Source: Rhodanobacteraceae bacterium (lineage in GTDB: Bacteria > Pseudomonadota > Gammaproteobacteria > Xanthomonadales > Rhodanobacteraceae). Taken from it: 13,837 nucleotides of DNA. Positions 5,787 to 13,709 of the stretch are shown piece by piece. The notes under the pieces were generated by a model. That model saw only the letters and a list, made by a program, of their open reading frames with translations. It ran no database searches and was not told the origin of the DNA. The DNA lies in the NCBI GenBank assembly GCA_012270595.1, contig JAAXIA010000064.1:1-13837 (forward strand), given 5' to 3'. The position numbers were made by a program, and so were the translations under genes. How positions within the stretch are numbered: the stretch's first letter is position 1; each line of letters begins with the position of its first letter.

Positions 5787-7250
5787 GTGAAGCCTGCTAT
5801 GTGCACTGACTTGCACTACCAACGAGGAACAAAGGACAGGTTCGTAGCATGTCGCTGGTGGTTGCTAGCCGCCGCCCTGGCGGCGTTGTGCATATGTGCC
5901 ATCTGGGTGTGCACGCACTCTCAGGCTGCAACGCTCAAACGCGCGCGCGTGTGGACGGACGCGGACCATACCCGCATGGTGTTTGATCTATCTGCAGTAC
6001 CACGCTACGCACTTGAAAAACACAAGGGTAGGGTGAGCATCACTCTGTTTTCCAGTCGGCTTGCTCGTCATTTTCAGATGCCGTCGGCGCAAGGGCGTTT
6101 CAGGCGGCTCACGCGTGTGCGTCACTCTGGTAACGTGCAACTGACTGTGCACATGAAGCCGGAGACCAGGCTCCGACATTTTGTGCTTCGCCCTTCCGTG
6201 CACAAGGGTTATCGGTTGGTGCTCGATTTGTATCCTGGGAAAATTCGCACGTGCAGGGCCAAAAGCGGAGGACATCACGATCACCATACCAGTAAAGCCG
6301 GTAAAGCGGCTGCAAAGAAGCTTGATGCGCGCCAGCTGGCGGCGCTTCTTGGCGGTGAGCGCAAGGTGATTGTGGCGGTCGATCCCGGTCACGGCGGCAA
6401 GGATCCTGGTTCGCACGGCCATCTTGGCACACTGGAAAAGAATGTGACCCTGGCAGTGGGGCGTTATCTGGCAGCACTGATTAATCATCAGAAGGGGATG
6501 AAGGCCATTTTGACCCGCAATGGCGATTACTTCATTCCCTTGCGTGAGCGCTATGCTATTGCCCGTAAGCACAAGGCCGATTTGTTTGTGTCCATACACG
6601 CCGATTCGTATCCGGGTAGCGATGCGCGTGGGGCTTCGGTTTGGGTGCTGTCTGCGCACGGCAAAACTTCGATGGCCGCGCGCTTGCTGGCCGACCGGGA
6701 AAACAGCGTTGATTTGATTGGTGGAGTTTCGCTAGCTTCCGAGAACGACCACCTGGCGTCCGTGCTGCTGGATATGCAGCAGCGCTGGGCGGTGCGCTCG
6801 AGTACTGTGGTTGGCACGGACGTGCTTAAGGCGTTGGCCAGGCTGGGTCCAACCCATCGTCCTCAAGTCGAGCATGCCAATTTCGTGGTGCTGCATTCCC
6901 CCGATGTGCCTTCGATTCTGGTTGAAACCGCCTTTATCAGCAATCGTATGGAGGAGCGCAAGCTGCGCAAGAATTCTTACCGCGAGGCGCTGGCTAAGGC
7001 TGTGATGAGTGGCATACGACACTACTTTGCAACTTCACCACCACCGGGTACCTGGTTTGCAGCACAGTTGGCCAAACATCGACGGAAGGCGGCATCGAAG
7101 GCTCTTTTAAGGCATCGGGTCATGTATGGCGAGAGCCTGAGTAGCATCGCCCATCGCTTTGGCGTGCGCATCCACGCGTTAAAAAAAATCAACGGTATGA
7201 TGAGTGACAAGCTGCGTGCAGGTGTCGTACTCATGATCCCGGTCCATTGA
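5787..7250 (+). CDS. amiB: N-acetylmuramoyl-L-alanine amidase, AmiB/AmiC type, with LysM
   Basis: A 487-residue periplasmic zinc amidase that cuts the bond between N-acetylmuramic acid and L-alanine to split septal peptidoglycan. Order: N-terminal hydrophobic export segment (about residues 24-48, ending in SQAA), AMIN domain (about 50-152) for septal targeting, a basic His-rich linker with HHDHH (163-167), the Amidase_3 domain (about 193-412) and a C-terminal LysM domain (about 443-486, ending VLMIPVH). Expected zinc and catalytic residues are H202 (VDPGHGGKDPG), E217 (LEKN), H271 (VSIHAD) and E380 (LVETAFISN). The insert around 300-335 corresponds to the autoinhibitory helix of AmiA/B/C enzymes, which are activated by EnvC or NlpD. 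The pair amidase-mutL is conserved in gammaproteobacteria, usually behind tsaE; here an MBL gene precedes it instead. The symbol follows the Pseudomonas-like naming and amiC would be equally fair. Confidence 0.94.
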   Translation: MKPAMCTDLHYQRGTKDRFVACRWWLLAAALAALCICAIWVCTHSQAATLKRARVWTDADHTRMVFDLSAVPRYALEKHKGRVSITLFSSRLARHFQMPSAQGRFRRLTRVRHSGNVQLTVHMKPETRLRHFVLRPSVHKGYRLVLDLYPGKIRTCRAKSGGHHDHHTSKAGKAAAKKLDARQLAALLGGERKVIVAVDPGHGGKDPGSHGHLGTLEKNVTLAVGRYLAALINHQKGMKAILTRNGDYFIPLRERYAIARKHKADLFVSIHADSYPGSDARGASVWVLSAHGKTSMAARLLADRENSVDLIGGVSLASENDHLASVLLDMQQRWAVRSSTVVGTDVLKALARLGPTHRPQVEHANFVVLHSPDVPSILVETAFISNRMEERKLRKNSYREALAKAVMSGIRHYFATSPPPGTWFAAQLAKHRRKAASKALLRHRVMYGESLSSIAHRFGVRIHALKKINGMMSDKLRAGVVLMIPVH

Positions 7251-7328
7251 GAAATGGCGACGGATTTGTCAGGCGATCTATCACGGGTGCTCTTTTGTTT
7301 TCACGAACTGCTGATCTAGGCTCACGTC

Positions 7329-9164
7329 ATGCCTTCGATTCGTGCACTGCCTCCTACACTGGTTAATCAGATTGCCGCTGGCGAAGTGATTGAACGGCCC
7401 TCTTCGGTGGTTAAAGAACTGGTCGAGAACAGTCTTGATGCCGGTGCAAGGCGCGTTGATATCGATATTGAGGCCGGAGGTACCCGATTGATACGGGTGC
7501 GCGACAATGGCTGTGGCATGAATCCAGACGATCTTCCGCTGGCGGTAGCCTCCCATGCCACCAGCAAGATCAGCAGTTTCGATGACCTCGAGCACGTGCC
7601 CAGCATGGGTTTTCGAGGCGAGGCACTGGCTTCGATATCCGCCATCGCGCGTTTTTCACTCATTTCACGCCAGGCTGAAACGGAGCAGGCGTTTCGTATT
7701 GAGCTCAGTGGTGGACAACTGCAGGCCTCACGCCCGGAACAGCACCCGCCAGGCACGACTGTGGAAGTGCGTGATTTGTTCTACAACGTGCCTGCGCGCA
7801 GGAAGTTTCTGCGTGCTGAGCGAACGGAGTTTGCGCACATTCATGATTTGCTAAAGTCGCTGGCATTGGTACACAGTGGGGTGGAGTTTCGTCTTACGCA
7901 CCAAGGCAGGGTGGTGCACATATGGAAAATTGCCCACGACGAGAAAGCCTGGCTACAGCGGGTGGCTGATATTCTCGGCACGGATTTTCCGCAGCAAAGC
8001 CTGCGCATCGACCGTGCGGCGGCAGGCATGCATCTTTCCGGCTGGGTCGGCTTGCCTACGATTTCACGTGCACAGGCTGATGCGCAATACTTTTACGTCA
8101 ACACGCGGCTGGTGCGCAATCGGGTGGTCGCGCACGCGGTGCGTCAAGCTTACACCGATGTGCTATTTCATGGCCGCCATCCTCGTTTTGTGTTGCATTT
8201 GGAGCTTGATCCGGCTGGTGTTGATGTGAATGTGCATCCAGCCAAACATGAAGTGCGTTTTCGGCAGCAGCGTCTGGTTCATGATTTCCTGTTTCATACG
8301 CTAAACGAGGTGTTGGCACAAACGAGTCCGGGACAGGTGGTTTCGCAGCTACAGGTGAGCGAAGGTGGTTTGCATGGCAGCAGTTCTGGCAGTTCAGCGC
8401 TTCCCCCCGGCTTGCCGACTTTGATGCAGTCATGGCCAGCGCGTACTTCCTCGCAAAGGCATCTTCCGCTTCATGTCCGTGAACAGCCCCTGGCAACTTA
8501 TGCGGCTCTGGCGGGCGAAACGGTGATTGCAGAGCAGCAACCGCCAATCACCCCACTTGGTGATAGCGAAGAAAGCCAGGTGCCGCCACTGGGTTTTGCT
8601 ATAGCCCAACTCAAAGGCATCTACATTCTTGCCGAGAATGCCGAGGGCTTGGTGCTGGTAGACATGCATGCTGCACACGAGCGCATCACCTACGAGAAAC
8701 TGAAAGCCAGTCATGCCAAGAGTAGCCTACGCTCACAACGACTGTTGATGCCACTCAAGTTGACGGTGAGGGCAAAGGAAGCGGATGCCGCCGAGGAGTA
8801 CGCCGAAGCGTTGAATCAATGGGGTCTGGAACTGTCGCGCATTGCTCCGCTGGGCGTTGTAGTGCGCAGTATCCCTGTCTTACTTGAGGGTGCCAACGTG
8901 CAAGATCTCACGAACGACGTACTGGGGGAACTGGCGCAGCATGGTCACTCGCGCCGACTGCAAGAGCTGGAGAATGCGCTGCTTTCAAGCATGGCTTGCC
9001 ATGGCTCGGTGCGCGCCGGCCGTCGACTCAGCATCGCCGAAATGAACGCATTGCTACGTGATATGGAGGATACTGAACGTTCAGGCCAATGCAACCACGG
9101 GCGTCCCACCTGGTCACAGCTTAGCCTTCAGGAGCTTGATCGCCTGTTTATGCGCGGGCGATAA
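7329..9164 (+). CDS. mutL: DNA mismatch repair protein MutL
   Basis: A 611-residue MutL. The N-terminal GHKL ATPase shows IAAGEVIERPSSVVKELVEN with catalytic E34, DNGCGM (59-64), HATSK (76-80) and GFRGEAL (94-100). A flexible, low-conservation linker (about 335-420) leads to the C-terminal dimerisation domain. That domain holds D-M-H-A-x2-E-x4-E (D445 to E456), ACHGSVRAGRRL (556-567) and CNHGRPT (588-594), which together form the metal site of latent-endonuclease MutL proteins; the usual Q after D is M here. QLKGIYIL (427-434) lies where a sliding-clamp-binding motif is expected. So it probably nicks DNA itself rather than acting through MutH. The start ATG has no strong ribosome binding site. 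It follows the amidase by 78 bases; miaA and hfq, common next genes, are absent. Confidence 0.97.
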   Translation: MPSIRALPPTLVNQIAAGEVIERPSSVVKELVENSLDAGARRVDIDIEAGGTRLIRVRDNGCGMNPDDLPLAVASHATSKISSFDDLEHVPSMGFRGEALASISAIARFSLISRQAETEQAFRIELSGGQLQASRPEQHPPGTTVEVRDLFYNVPARRKFLRAERTEFAHIHDLLKSLALVHSGVEFRLTHQGRVVHIWKIAHDEKAWLQRVADILGTDFPQQSLRIDRAAAGMHLSGWVGLPTISRAQADAQYFYVNTRLVRNRVVAHAVRQAYTDVLFHGRHPRFVLHLELDPAGVDVNVHPAKHEVRFRQQRLVHDFLFHTLNEVLAQTSPGQVVSQLQVSEGGLHGSSSGSSALPPGLPTLMQSWPARTSSQRHLPLHVREQPLATYAALAGETVIAEQQPPITPLGDSEESQVPPLGFAIAQLKGIYILAENAEGLVLVDMHAAHERITYEKLKASHAKSSLRSQRLLMPLKLTVRAKEADAAEEYAEALNQWGLELSRIAPLGVVVRSIPVLLEGANVQDLTNDVLGELAQHGHSRRLQELENALLSSMACHGSVRAGRRLSIAEMNALLRDMEDTERSGQCNHGRPTWSQLSLQELDRLFMRGR

Positions 9165-9202
9165 CACAGGCGATAACGTGTTTCCCATGCCAATGCCAGC
9201 AT

Positions 9203-9715
9203 TCACCGAGGGTTGATGGTAACCCGTACCCGTAAACGGTTTCCTGGATTATGGCCCAGCATCGTTCTGAATGTTCTACCCTGGTAACGGTAAGTTACGT
9301 CGTAACCATTCAGTTGGCGTTCTTCACGGTACCTGTTTACCGTGCGGCAGACACGCTCAGTGCGGCGAGAGCGGTCCGGTTTGGAGCGACTGGCATGATT
9401 GCCGATCACACCACCGGCCACGGCCCCGGCGATGGTGGCGACTGTGCGTCCGCGTCCCTTGCCGATCTGATGGCCTAGTACGCCGCCGATGATGCCACCC
9501 AGCACGGTGCCGGCGGTACCATCATTCCGTTTCGATTTTTCGTACACCACGGTTTCGTCGTGGCACTTCTGTTGTGGTTCATTGATCTCTATGGTCTGGT
9601 AAACCGGCGTGGCGCGTACTACCCGCGCGGTAGTTGAAAAACTTGCCGCGCTAGCCATGCCTGCCCAGGTGCAAAGCACTCCGGTAAGCCAGCCTGTCGC
9701 TATGGTTTTGTTCAT
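9203..9715 (-). CDS. Glycine-zipper 2TM domain outer-membrane-type protein
   Basis: A 170-residue exported protein. A signal peptide covers residues 1-23 (cleavage likely after MASA); there is no lipobox Cys at the site, so it is not an obvious lipoprotein. Residues 66-106 are a glycine zipper with GTVLGGIIGGVLGHQIGKG and then AGAVAGGVIGNHAS, two short membrane-inserting helices of the Rick_17kDa_Anti/glycine-zipper type. Two cysteines (C51 and C123) flank the zipper and could form a disulphide. The C-terminal part, NGYDVTYRYQGRTFRTML, is the beta-rich domain common in these proteins. CTCC at 9723-9726 is GGAG on the minus strand, 7 bases before the ATG. Role unknown; relatives are linked to envelope stability. 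It converges on mutL with 38 bases between stops. Confidence 0.87.
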   Translation of the reverse strand: MNKTIATGWLTGVLCTWAGMASAASFSTTARVVRATPVYQTIEINEPQQKCHDETVVYEKSKRNDGTAGTVLGGIIGGVLGHQIGKGRGRTVATIAGAVAGGVIGNHASRSKPDRSRRTERVCRTVNRYREERQLNGYDVTYRYQGRTFRTMLGHNPGNRLRVRVTINPR

Positions 9716-9742
9716 GGGTTATCTCCGTATGTGTAGACTAGT

Positions 9743-9778
9743 CATGGTATGTGTTCTTCTGCTGCGAATGCAGCCATG
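9743..9778 (-). repeat. Hairpin-forming repeat in the leader of the glycine-zipper gene
   Basis: GCTGC-GAAT-GCAGC at 9761-9774 is a perfect 5-bp stem with a 4-base loop. An outer CATGG (9743-9747) also matches CCATG (9774-9778). It lies about 30-60 bases upstream of the minus-strand start and could be a leader structure. Confidence 0.35.
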
Positions 9779-9940
9779 CCTGTACATAGGACTTGGGAGG
9801 GTCATAGTAGTACATCAGGACCAGACTGAATATGCGCATTAAAACCAGATGATTGTATCTGCGCCGGGTGGATGCGTTACACTTAATTCTTCTTGACTAG
9901 CACCAGCCCAACTATTAACTAACGGGGAGGAGCAAGATTT

Positions 9941-10861
9941 ATGTCTTCCATATCGCGTGTTGTCTGTCGTGGGTTGTTGGTTTCCTTGTTTGCCGTGCTA
10001 CCGTGGGCGCATGCGTCCTACGTGCATCGGATCAATCAGTGGCGTGCCGCGCGCGTGGCGAAGCTTACCGCGCCCAATGGTTGGCTTAGCCTGGTGGCGC
10101 TGGATTGGCTACATAAGGGCATCAATCGCATAGGCAGTGCTGGTAATAACGACATTGTGTTTAAGCGGGTACCCGCTCATTTGGGGAGTGTCACGTGGGC
10201 ACCAGACGGTACGCTGCATCTCAAGCTTGCGCCACATCGCCATGTTAGCGTGGATGGCAAGAAAGTGACTTCGGCCATGCTCGTTGATGATACGCAGGTA
10301 AAAAAGGGCATCATGCCCACCAAAGTAAGCTTCGGCAACATCTCTTTTTATGTGATTGATCGCGATGGTCGCAAGGCGTTGCGGGTGAAAGACACGCAGG
10401 CACCAGCACGCAAACACTTCGCGGGTCTTGATTATTTTCCGGTTCGCGCATCCTGGCGAATCAAGGCACAGTGGATACCTTTTAATCCGCCGCACCAAGT
10501 CAAGATGACTAATGTGATTGGTAACGTTAACACGGTGAAAATACCAGGCAAAGCGGTATTTCGTCGTAATGGGCGGCGTTTTACTTTGTTGCCGATTCAG
10601 GAGGAGAAGGGTGGCGATTTGTTCTTTGTGTTAGCTGATCGCACCTCGGGCAAGGAAACCTACGGTGCCTCACGTTTTCTTGACGTGGAACTGCCTGCAG
10701 GTGGTATCCATAAAAAGGGTGAGGTAGTGCTCGATTTCAACAAGGCCTACAATCCCCCGTGTGCATTTACGCATTTTGCGACCTGCCCACTTCCGCTCGT
10801 GCAGAATCGTCTGGATCTGGCGATCACAGCGGGGGAGAAGAAGTATCACAGTGAACATTGA
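9941..10861 (+). CDS. DUF1684 domain-containing exported protein
   Basis: A 306-residue protein of the DUF1684 family. Signal peptide at residues 1-25 (hydrophobic core GLLVSLFAVLPWAHA), then the family pattern: W(R/K)AAR...L...GWLSLVALDWL (34-57), where the N-terminal half is a small beta domain, and the hallmark C-terminal stretch DFNKAYNPPCAF (265-276), FATCPLPLVQNRL (279-291) and ITAGEKKY (295-302). Cys274 and Cys282 are the typical pair. Function is not established; the family is widespread in bacteria and this copy should be periplasmic. A strong ribosome binding site (GGGGAGG, 9924-9930) precedes the ATG. It sits in a divergent arrangement with the glycine-zipper gene and 34 bases before nudL. 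Confidence 0.9.
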   Translation: MSSISRVVCRGLLVSLFAVLPWAHASYVHRINQWRAARVAKLTAPNGWLSLVALDWLHKGINRIGSAGNNDIVFKRVPAHLGSVTWAPDGTLHLKLAPHRHVSVDGKKVTSAMLVDDTQVKKGIMPTKVSFGNISFYVIDRDGRKALRVKDTQAPARKHFAGLDYFPVRASWRIKAQWIPFNPPHQVKMTNVIGNVNTVKIPGKAVFRRNGRRFTLLPIQEEKGGDLFFVLADRTSGKETYGASRFLDVELPAGGIHKKGEVVLDFNKAYNPPCAFTHFATCPLPLVQNRLDLAITAGEKKYHSEH

Positions 10862-10895
10862 GTTGTATGCTGACGCGGCGTGTGGGTAGCACGCT

Positions 10896-11523
10896 GTGGA
10901 TGCTGTCATACTGCGGGAATTGTCGTCGGCACTTATCGCGGTTTCCTCACCGCCGACGGCACCGGGCTGGAATCATACCTTGATTGCCCGACTGTCAGGC
11001 GATAGGCCGCAGCGACCGGCGGCAGTATTGGTGGGCTTGCGCCAGGGCAGGCAGCCTAAGCTTATTTTTACGGTGCGCACCGGTGATGTGGCAACGCATG
11101 TCGGAGAGGTGGCCTTTCCCGGCGGCGCTTGTGATGCAAGCGATACCGATGCGCTTGCCACCGCCTTACGTGAAAGCGGGGAGGAAATTGGCCTGGACCG
11201 CCGCCTTGTTTCACCCTGCGGTTACCTGGAGTGCTTTGAGACGCTCAGCGGATTTTGCATTACACCGGTGGTGGCGTGGGTCAACGCACAGGCACGGCTA
11301 CAGCCTTCACCGCGGCGAGGTAGCAGAAATCTTCGAGGTGCCTCTAGCGTTTTTTCTGGAGCCAGAAAATATGAGGCATTATCGTGCGAGTTATCACGGC
11401 GTGCACTATGAGATGGTGGAGTTTTACTATGGTGGTCACCGCATTTGGGGGGCTACGGCGGCGATGGTATGCAACTTGCTTGCCAGGCTAGGCAGGTTGT
11501 CTTGCCGGGTGCTGAGCTGCTGA
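10896..11523 (+). pseudogene. nudL: CoA pyrophosphatase (NudL-type Nudix hydrolase), one-base frameshift
   Basis: The first frame (from GTG 10896) carries residues 1-140 with GEVAFPGG (70-77) and a Nudix box GACDASDTDALATALRESGE, continuing to EIGL (77-100), matching the CoA pyrophosphatase form of the box; then PCGYLECFETLSGFCITPVVAWV. After position 11315 the homology jumps to the next frame, which reads EVAEIFEVPLAFFLEPENMR and on to a stop at 11521-11523. Skipping one base (C at 11316, within CCGCGGC at 11310-11316) joins the halves as LQPSPR-EVAEIF, giving a 208-residue protein of normal family length. Read literally, frame one ends at 11411 with an unrelated tail. The family hydrolyses CoA to 3',5'-ADP and 4'-phosphopantetheine. 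A true mutation, sequencing or assembly error, or recoding would all look like this. The GTG has a weak ribosome binding site. Confidence 0.8.
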
Positions 11524-11585
11524 TGATTGTCATGGACACATCGTGACAAATCACCTTTGGTGACCATCTAAATACATGCGCATGT
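11524..11585. repeat. Cluster of inverted repeats between nudL and the MFS gene
   Basis: Directly after the nudL stop, TGATTGTCA (11524-11532) pairs with TGACAAATCA (11544-11553) with one bulged base. TCACC-TTT-GGTGA (11551-11563) is a perfect 5-bp hairpin, and ACATGCGCATGT (11574-11585) is a perfect 12-bp palindrome. The two genes converge here, so the cluster may end transcription, but no long T run follows on either strand. Confidence 0.45.
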
Positions 11586-11622
11586 GCCATGCCCAGAAGA
11601 CTCAGGGTTTGCATGATGGTGG

Positions 11623-12792
11623 TTATCGGTCTGCGTGCGGGAGCATTGTTATCCCAAGCAAACATAGTATGGCAAATATCAGGACAACGGCAATAAAGTT
11701 CCATAAGATCATGAAGTGCAAATAACCCATGACAGATACCAGGAGTACGGCGGAACCCATATTGATAAAATTCATTGCTCCAGAAGCATTGGCCTTGCAT
11801 TCGACAGCATTCGAGGCAATATGGCCAGCAGTTGGAAAGATCCAGCTTGAAACAAAATATGCCATTGCGGTAATGGTAAAGAAGGTCAGTGGCTTCAGGT
11901 TTCCATAAAGGCCTAAAAACAGCATCACAATAAAACCGGCAATGATAAGGATCATGGCCGTTTTGATAATGGCTACACTGTTATATTTTTTGACAAGTCT
12001 TGCCGCCAGGAAAGCACCTGAAAACATGGCAAGCATATTAAGGATATTCCAGTAGCTGTATTGTTCTGCGTTTAAACCAAACAGACGTCTTGAAATAAAA
12101 GGCGCTGCAGCTGCAAAGCAATAAGACAATACAGAAACCATGCCAACACACGCTGAAAATACAAATAGTTTGCGATGTGTCAAGGCTTCACTATAGGCTT
12201 TTAACATATGCCACGGATGCGCTTTTTTTGCCTCTTTCAGGGTTTCATCAAACAGCGTTGTCAACAGCAACATTAAGATACCGTGTCCCAGAAGAATCCA
12301 AAAGCAGTCGTGCCAGTGGAGGTTATGGCTTAAAAAGCCACCAGTCACAACCGCCATTCCAATGCTTACGGTAAAAGAAACAGTCGCAAATGATAAAATG
12401 TGCTTTGCCCTGCCATGACTTAAGGATTCGTTTATAAGCATGAATGTGCAGCTTAATCCTGCCGAGGCACCAAGGGATGTTATCAGTCGTCCAATTAACA
12501 ATCCCTTGTAATTATCGGCATAGGCGGCAGCCAGGCATATCATGGTGCCGATGATATTTAATGATAAACCAAAGCGAAGTGCACTTAAGCGTCCAAAACG
12601 GTTTGCCATTGGGCTGTAAAAGAACTGCCCCAGCATATAACCAGTCAAGAAAATACTTACCATCCACCCGATGGCTCCGTTATCAACGTGCAGATTTTTT
12701 TGCATCATGGGCAAGGCTGGCGTAATGATGGCTGCTGAAAATGATGCGACGCCTATGTAGCTTAGTAGTATTCCCGCCTTGAAAGAGTTCAT
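11623..12792 (-). CDS. MFS drug-efflux-like transporter (Bcr/CflA type, DHA1)
   Basis: A 389-residue inner-membrane protein with about 12 hydrophobic segments. The N-terminal half shows the DHA1 pattern: ASFSAAIITPALPMM in TM1, motif A as GQFFYSPMANRFGRLSAL (55-72), GRLITSLGASAGLSCTFMLI (101-120), and GGFLSHNLHWHDCFWIL as the TM5 motif. It most resembles Bcr/CflA proton-drug antiporters. In motif A the usual Asp (SDRFGR) is Asn (ANRFGR). A cytoplasmic stretch near residues 180-205 separates the two halves. GGAG lies 7 bases before the ATG on the minus strand. The gene is AT-rich (22 of 60 bases G or C at 12121-12180) against GC-richer neighbours on both sides, so it is likely acquired. The substrate is unknown. 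Confidence 0.9.
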   Translation of the reverse strand: MNSFKAGILLSYIGVASFSAAIITPALPMMQKNLHVDNGAIGWMVSIFLTGYMLGQFFYSPMANRFGRLSALRFGLSLNIIGTMICLAAAYADNYKGLLIGRLITSLGASAGLSCTFMLINESLSHGRAKHILSFATVSFTVSIGMAVVTGGFLSHNLHWHDCFWILLGHGILMLLLTTLFDETLKEAKKAHPWHMLKAYSEALTHRKLFVFSACVGMVSVLSYCFAAAAPFISRRLFGLNAEQYSYWNILNMLAMFSGAFLAARLVKKYNSVAIIKTAMILIIAGFIVMLFLGLYGNLKPLTFFTITAMAYFVSSWIFPTAGHIASNAVECKANASGAMNFINMGSAVLLVSVMGYLHFMILWNFIAVVLIFAILCLLGITMLPHADR

Positions 12793-12929
12793 TTATCCGC
12801 TCCAGCTAGTTAACCAGGTTTTTTAAAAAATCAACGAGTCTGCTGTTCTGCAATGAAATTTTAGGTGAGAGCAACGCGCGCCGCCTGTGGCAGGTAGTGG
12901 GTTGATATGTCTGGTCCTGAAGCCAGCTG

Positions 12930-13679
12930 TTAAGGTTTGAGTCGCGCTACCATGGCCTGTAGTGCTGTCTGTGTTGACGCTTGCTGGAACTCGGCAAAGA
13001 AGTCGTCGATTGGCAATGTGTCTACACGCGACCAGACCTGGTGCAGATCAGCACGGGCAATGTGACGGGTAGCAAGCATCGCGTGGGTTGGATGACTCAG
13101 CACATTGTCCAGCCAGGCCTTGGCGTGGGCGACCACCTGGTCGACAGTGGTATGTGCATCGATCAGTCCACAAGCCAGCGCGGCGTCCGGATCGAGCAGC
13201 GCACCGGACATCAGCATGCGTTCGGCGCGATGGGTGCCGACCACGCGGCGCAGGATGAGCTGAATACAATCGGGAACCACGAGGCCCACCCGCACCTCGT
13301 TCAGACCCATTTTATATGGACCTTCGGCCATGACGCGGTAATCGCACAGCAGGCTCAGCACTGCACCACCGGCAGGATTGTGCCCGGTAATGGCCGCCGC
13401 CAATGGCACCGGTGCGCAGGCCAGCATGCCGCCCACACGGAAGAATTCGTGCCAGAATGCGCGCCTTTGCGTCATGTCAGCCTGTAATAGTGCCGGTACA
13501 TCAACGCCAGCGCTGAACATGCCCGGGGTTCCTGAAAGGATGATGCCACGTGTGCCCTTTGCGATGGCCGTATCGAACTGATCGGCGAAGTTCTTCAATA
13601 GTTCCAGGCTGAGTGCATTGACCGGTGGACGGTCAAGGTGGATTTCGGTGACGGCATCGTGGTGGATGATCTCAATCAT
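12930..13679 (-). CDS. Crotonase-family protein, probable enoyl-CoA delta-isomerase
   Basis: A 249-residue crotonase with the CoA-binding and oxyanion-hole segments GMFSAGVDVPALL (53-65) and HNPAGGAVLSLLCDYRVMA (100-118). The second half has MGLNEVRVGLVVP (124-136) and HRAERMLMSGALL. Enoyl-CoA hydratases use two Glu residues; here the first position (in GGGCE of hydratases) is V107, while E128 is kept. This is the arrangement of delta3,delta2-enoyl-CoA isomerases, and the GLNE segment closely recalls mitochondrial ECI1. It would shift double bonds during beta-oxidation of unsaturated fatty acids in the cytoplasm. The ATG at 13679 is preferred for its AAGAG site; a GTG at 13697 gives six more residues. 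It lies 30 bases after the upstream gene on the same strand, so probably an operon. Confidence 0.88.
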   Translation of the reverse strand: MIEIIHHDAVTEIHLDRPPVNALSLELLKNFADQFDTAIAKGTRGIILSGTPGMFSAGVDVPALLQADMTQRRAFWHEFFRVGGMLACAPVPLAAAITGHNPAGGAVLSLLCDYRVMAEGPYKMGLNEVRVGLVVPDCIQLILRRVVGTHRAERMLMSGALLDPDAALACGLIDAHTTVDQVVAHAKAWLDNVLSHPTHAMLATRHIARADLHQVWSRVDTLPIDDFFAEFQQASTQTALQAMVARLKP

Positions 13680-13709
13680 GATCTCTTTTGTGGTCACGGG
13701 TGGGCATTG

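Noticed and set aside
9158..9177. Direct repeat GCGATAAC twice with a 4-base gap at the mutL stop, plus AACAC/GTGTT pairing.
   Set aside because: The repeat is short and overlaps the mutL stop; the 5-bp stem lacks a T run, so neither a terminator nor an attachment site is supported.
9852..9918. Promoter-like boxes for the DUF1684 gene: TTGTAT with TACACT (19-base gap), and TTGACT at 9892-9897.
   Set aside because: The first pair has too long a spacer and the second has no good -10 at 16-18 bases, so I do not call either.
12819..12830. TTTTTTAAAAAA palindrome upstream of the MFS gene.
   Set aside because: A simple A/T tract in AT-rich DNA; it may lie near a promoter but is not a specific site.
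12981..13487. Plus-strand open frame of about 168 codons opposite the crotonase.
   Set aside because: The minus strand encodes an unmistakable crotonase there; the plus frame has no recognisable motif.
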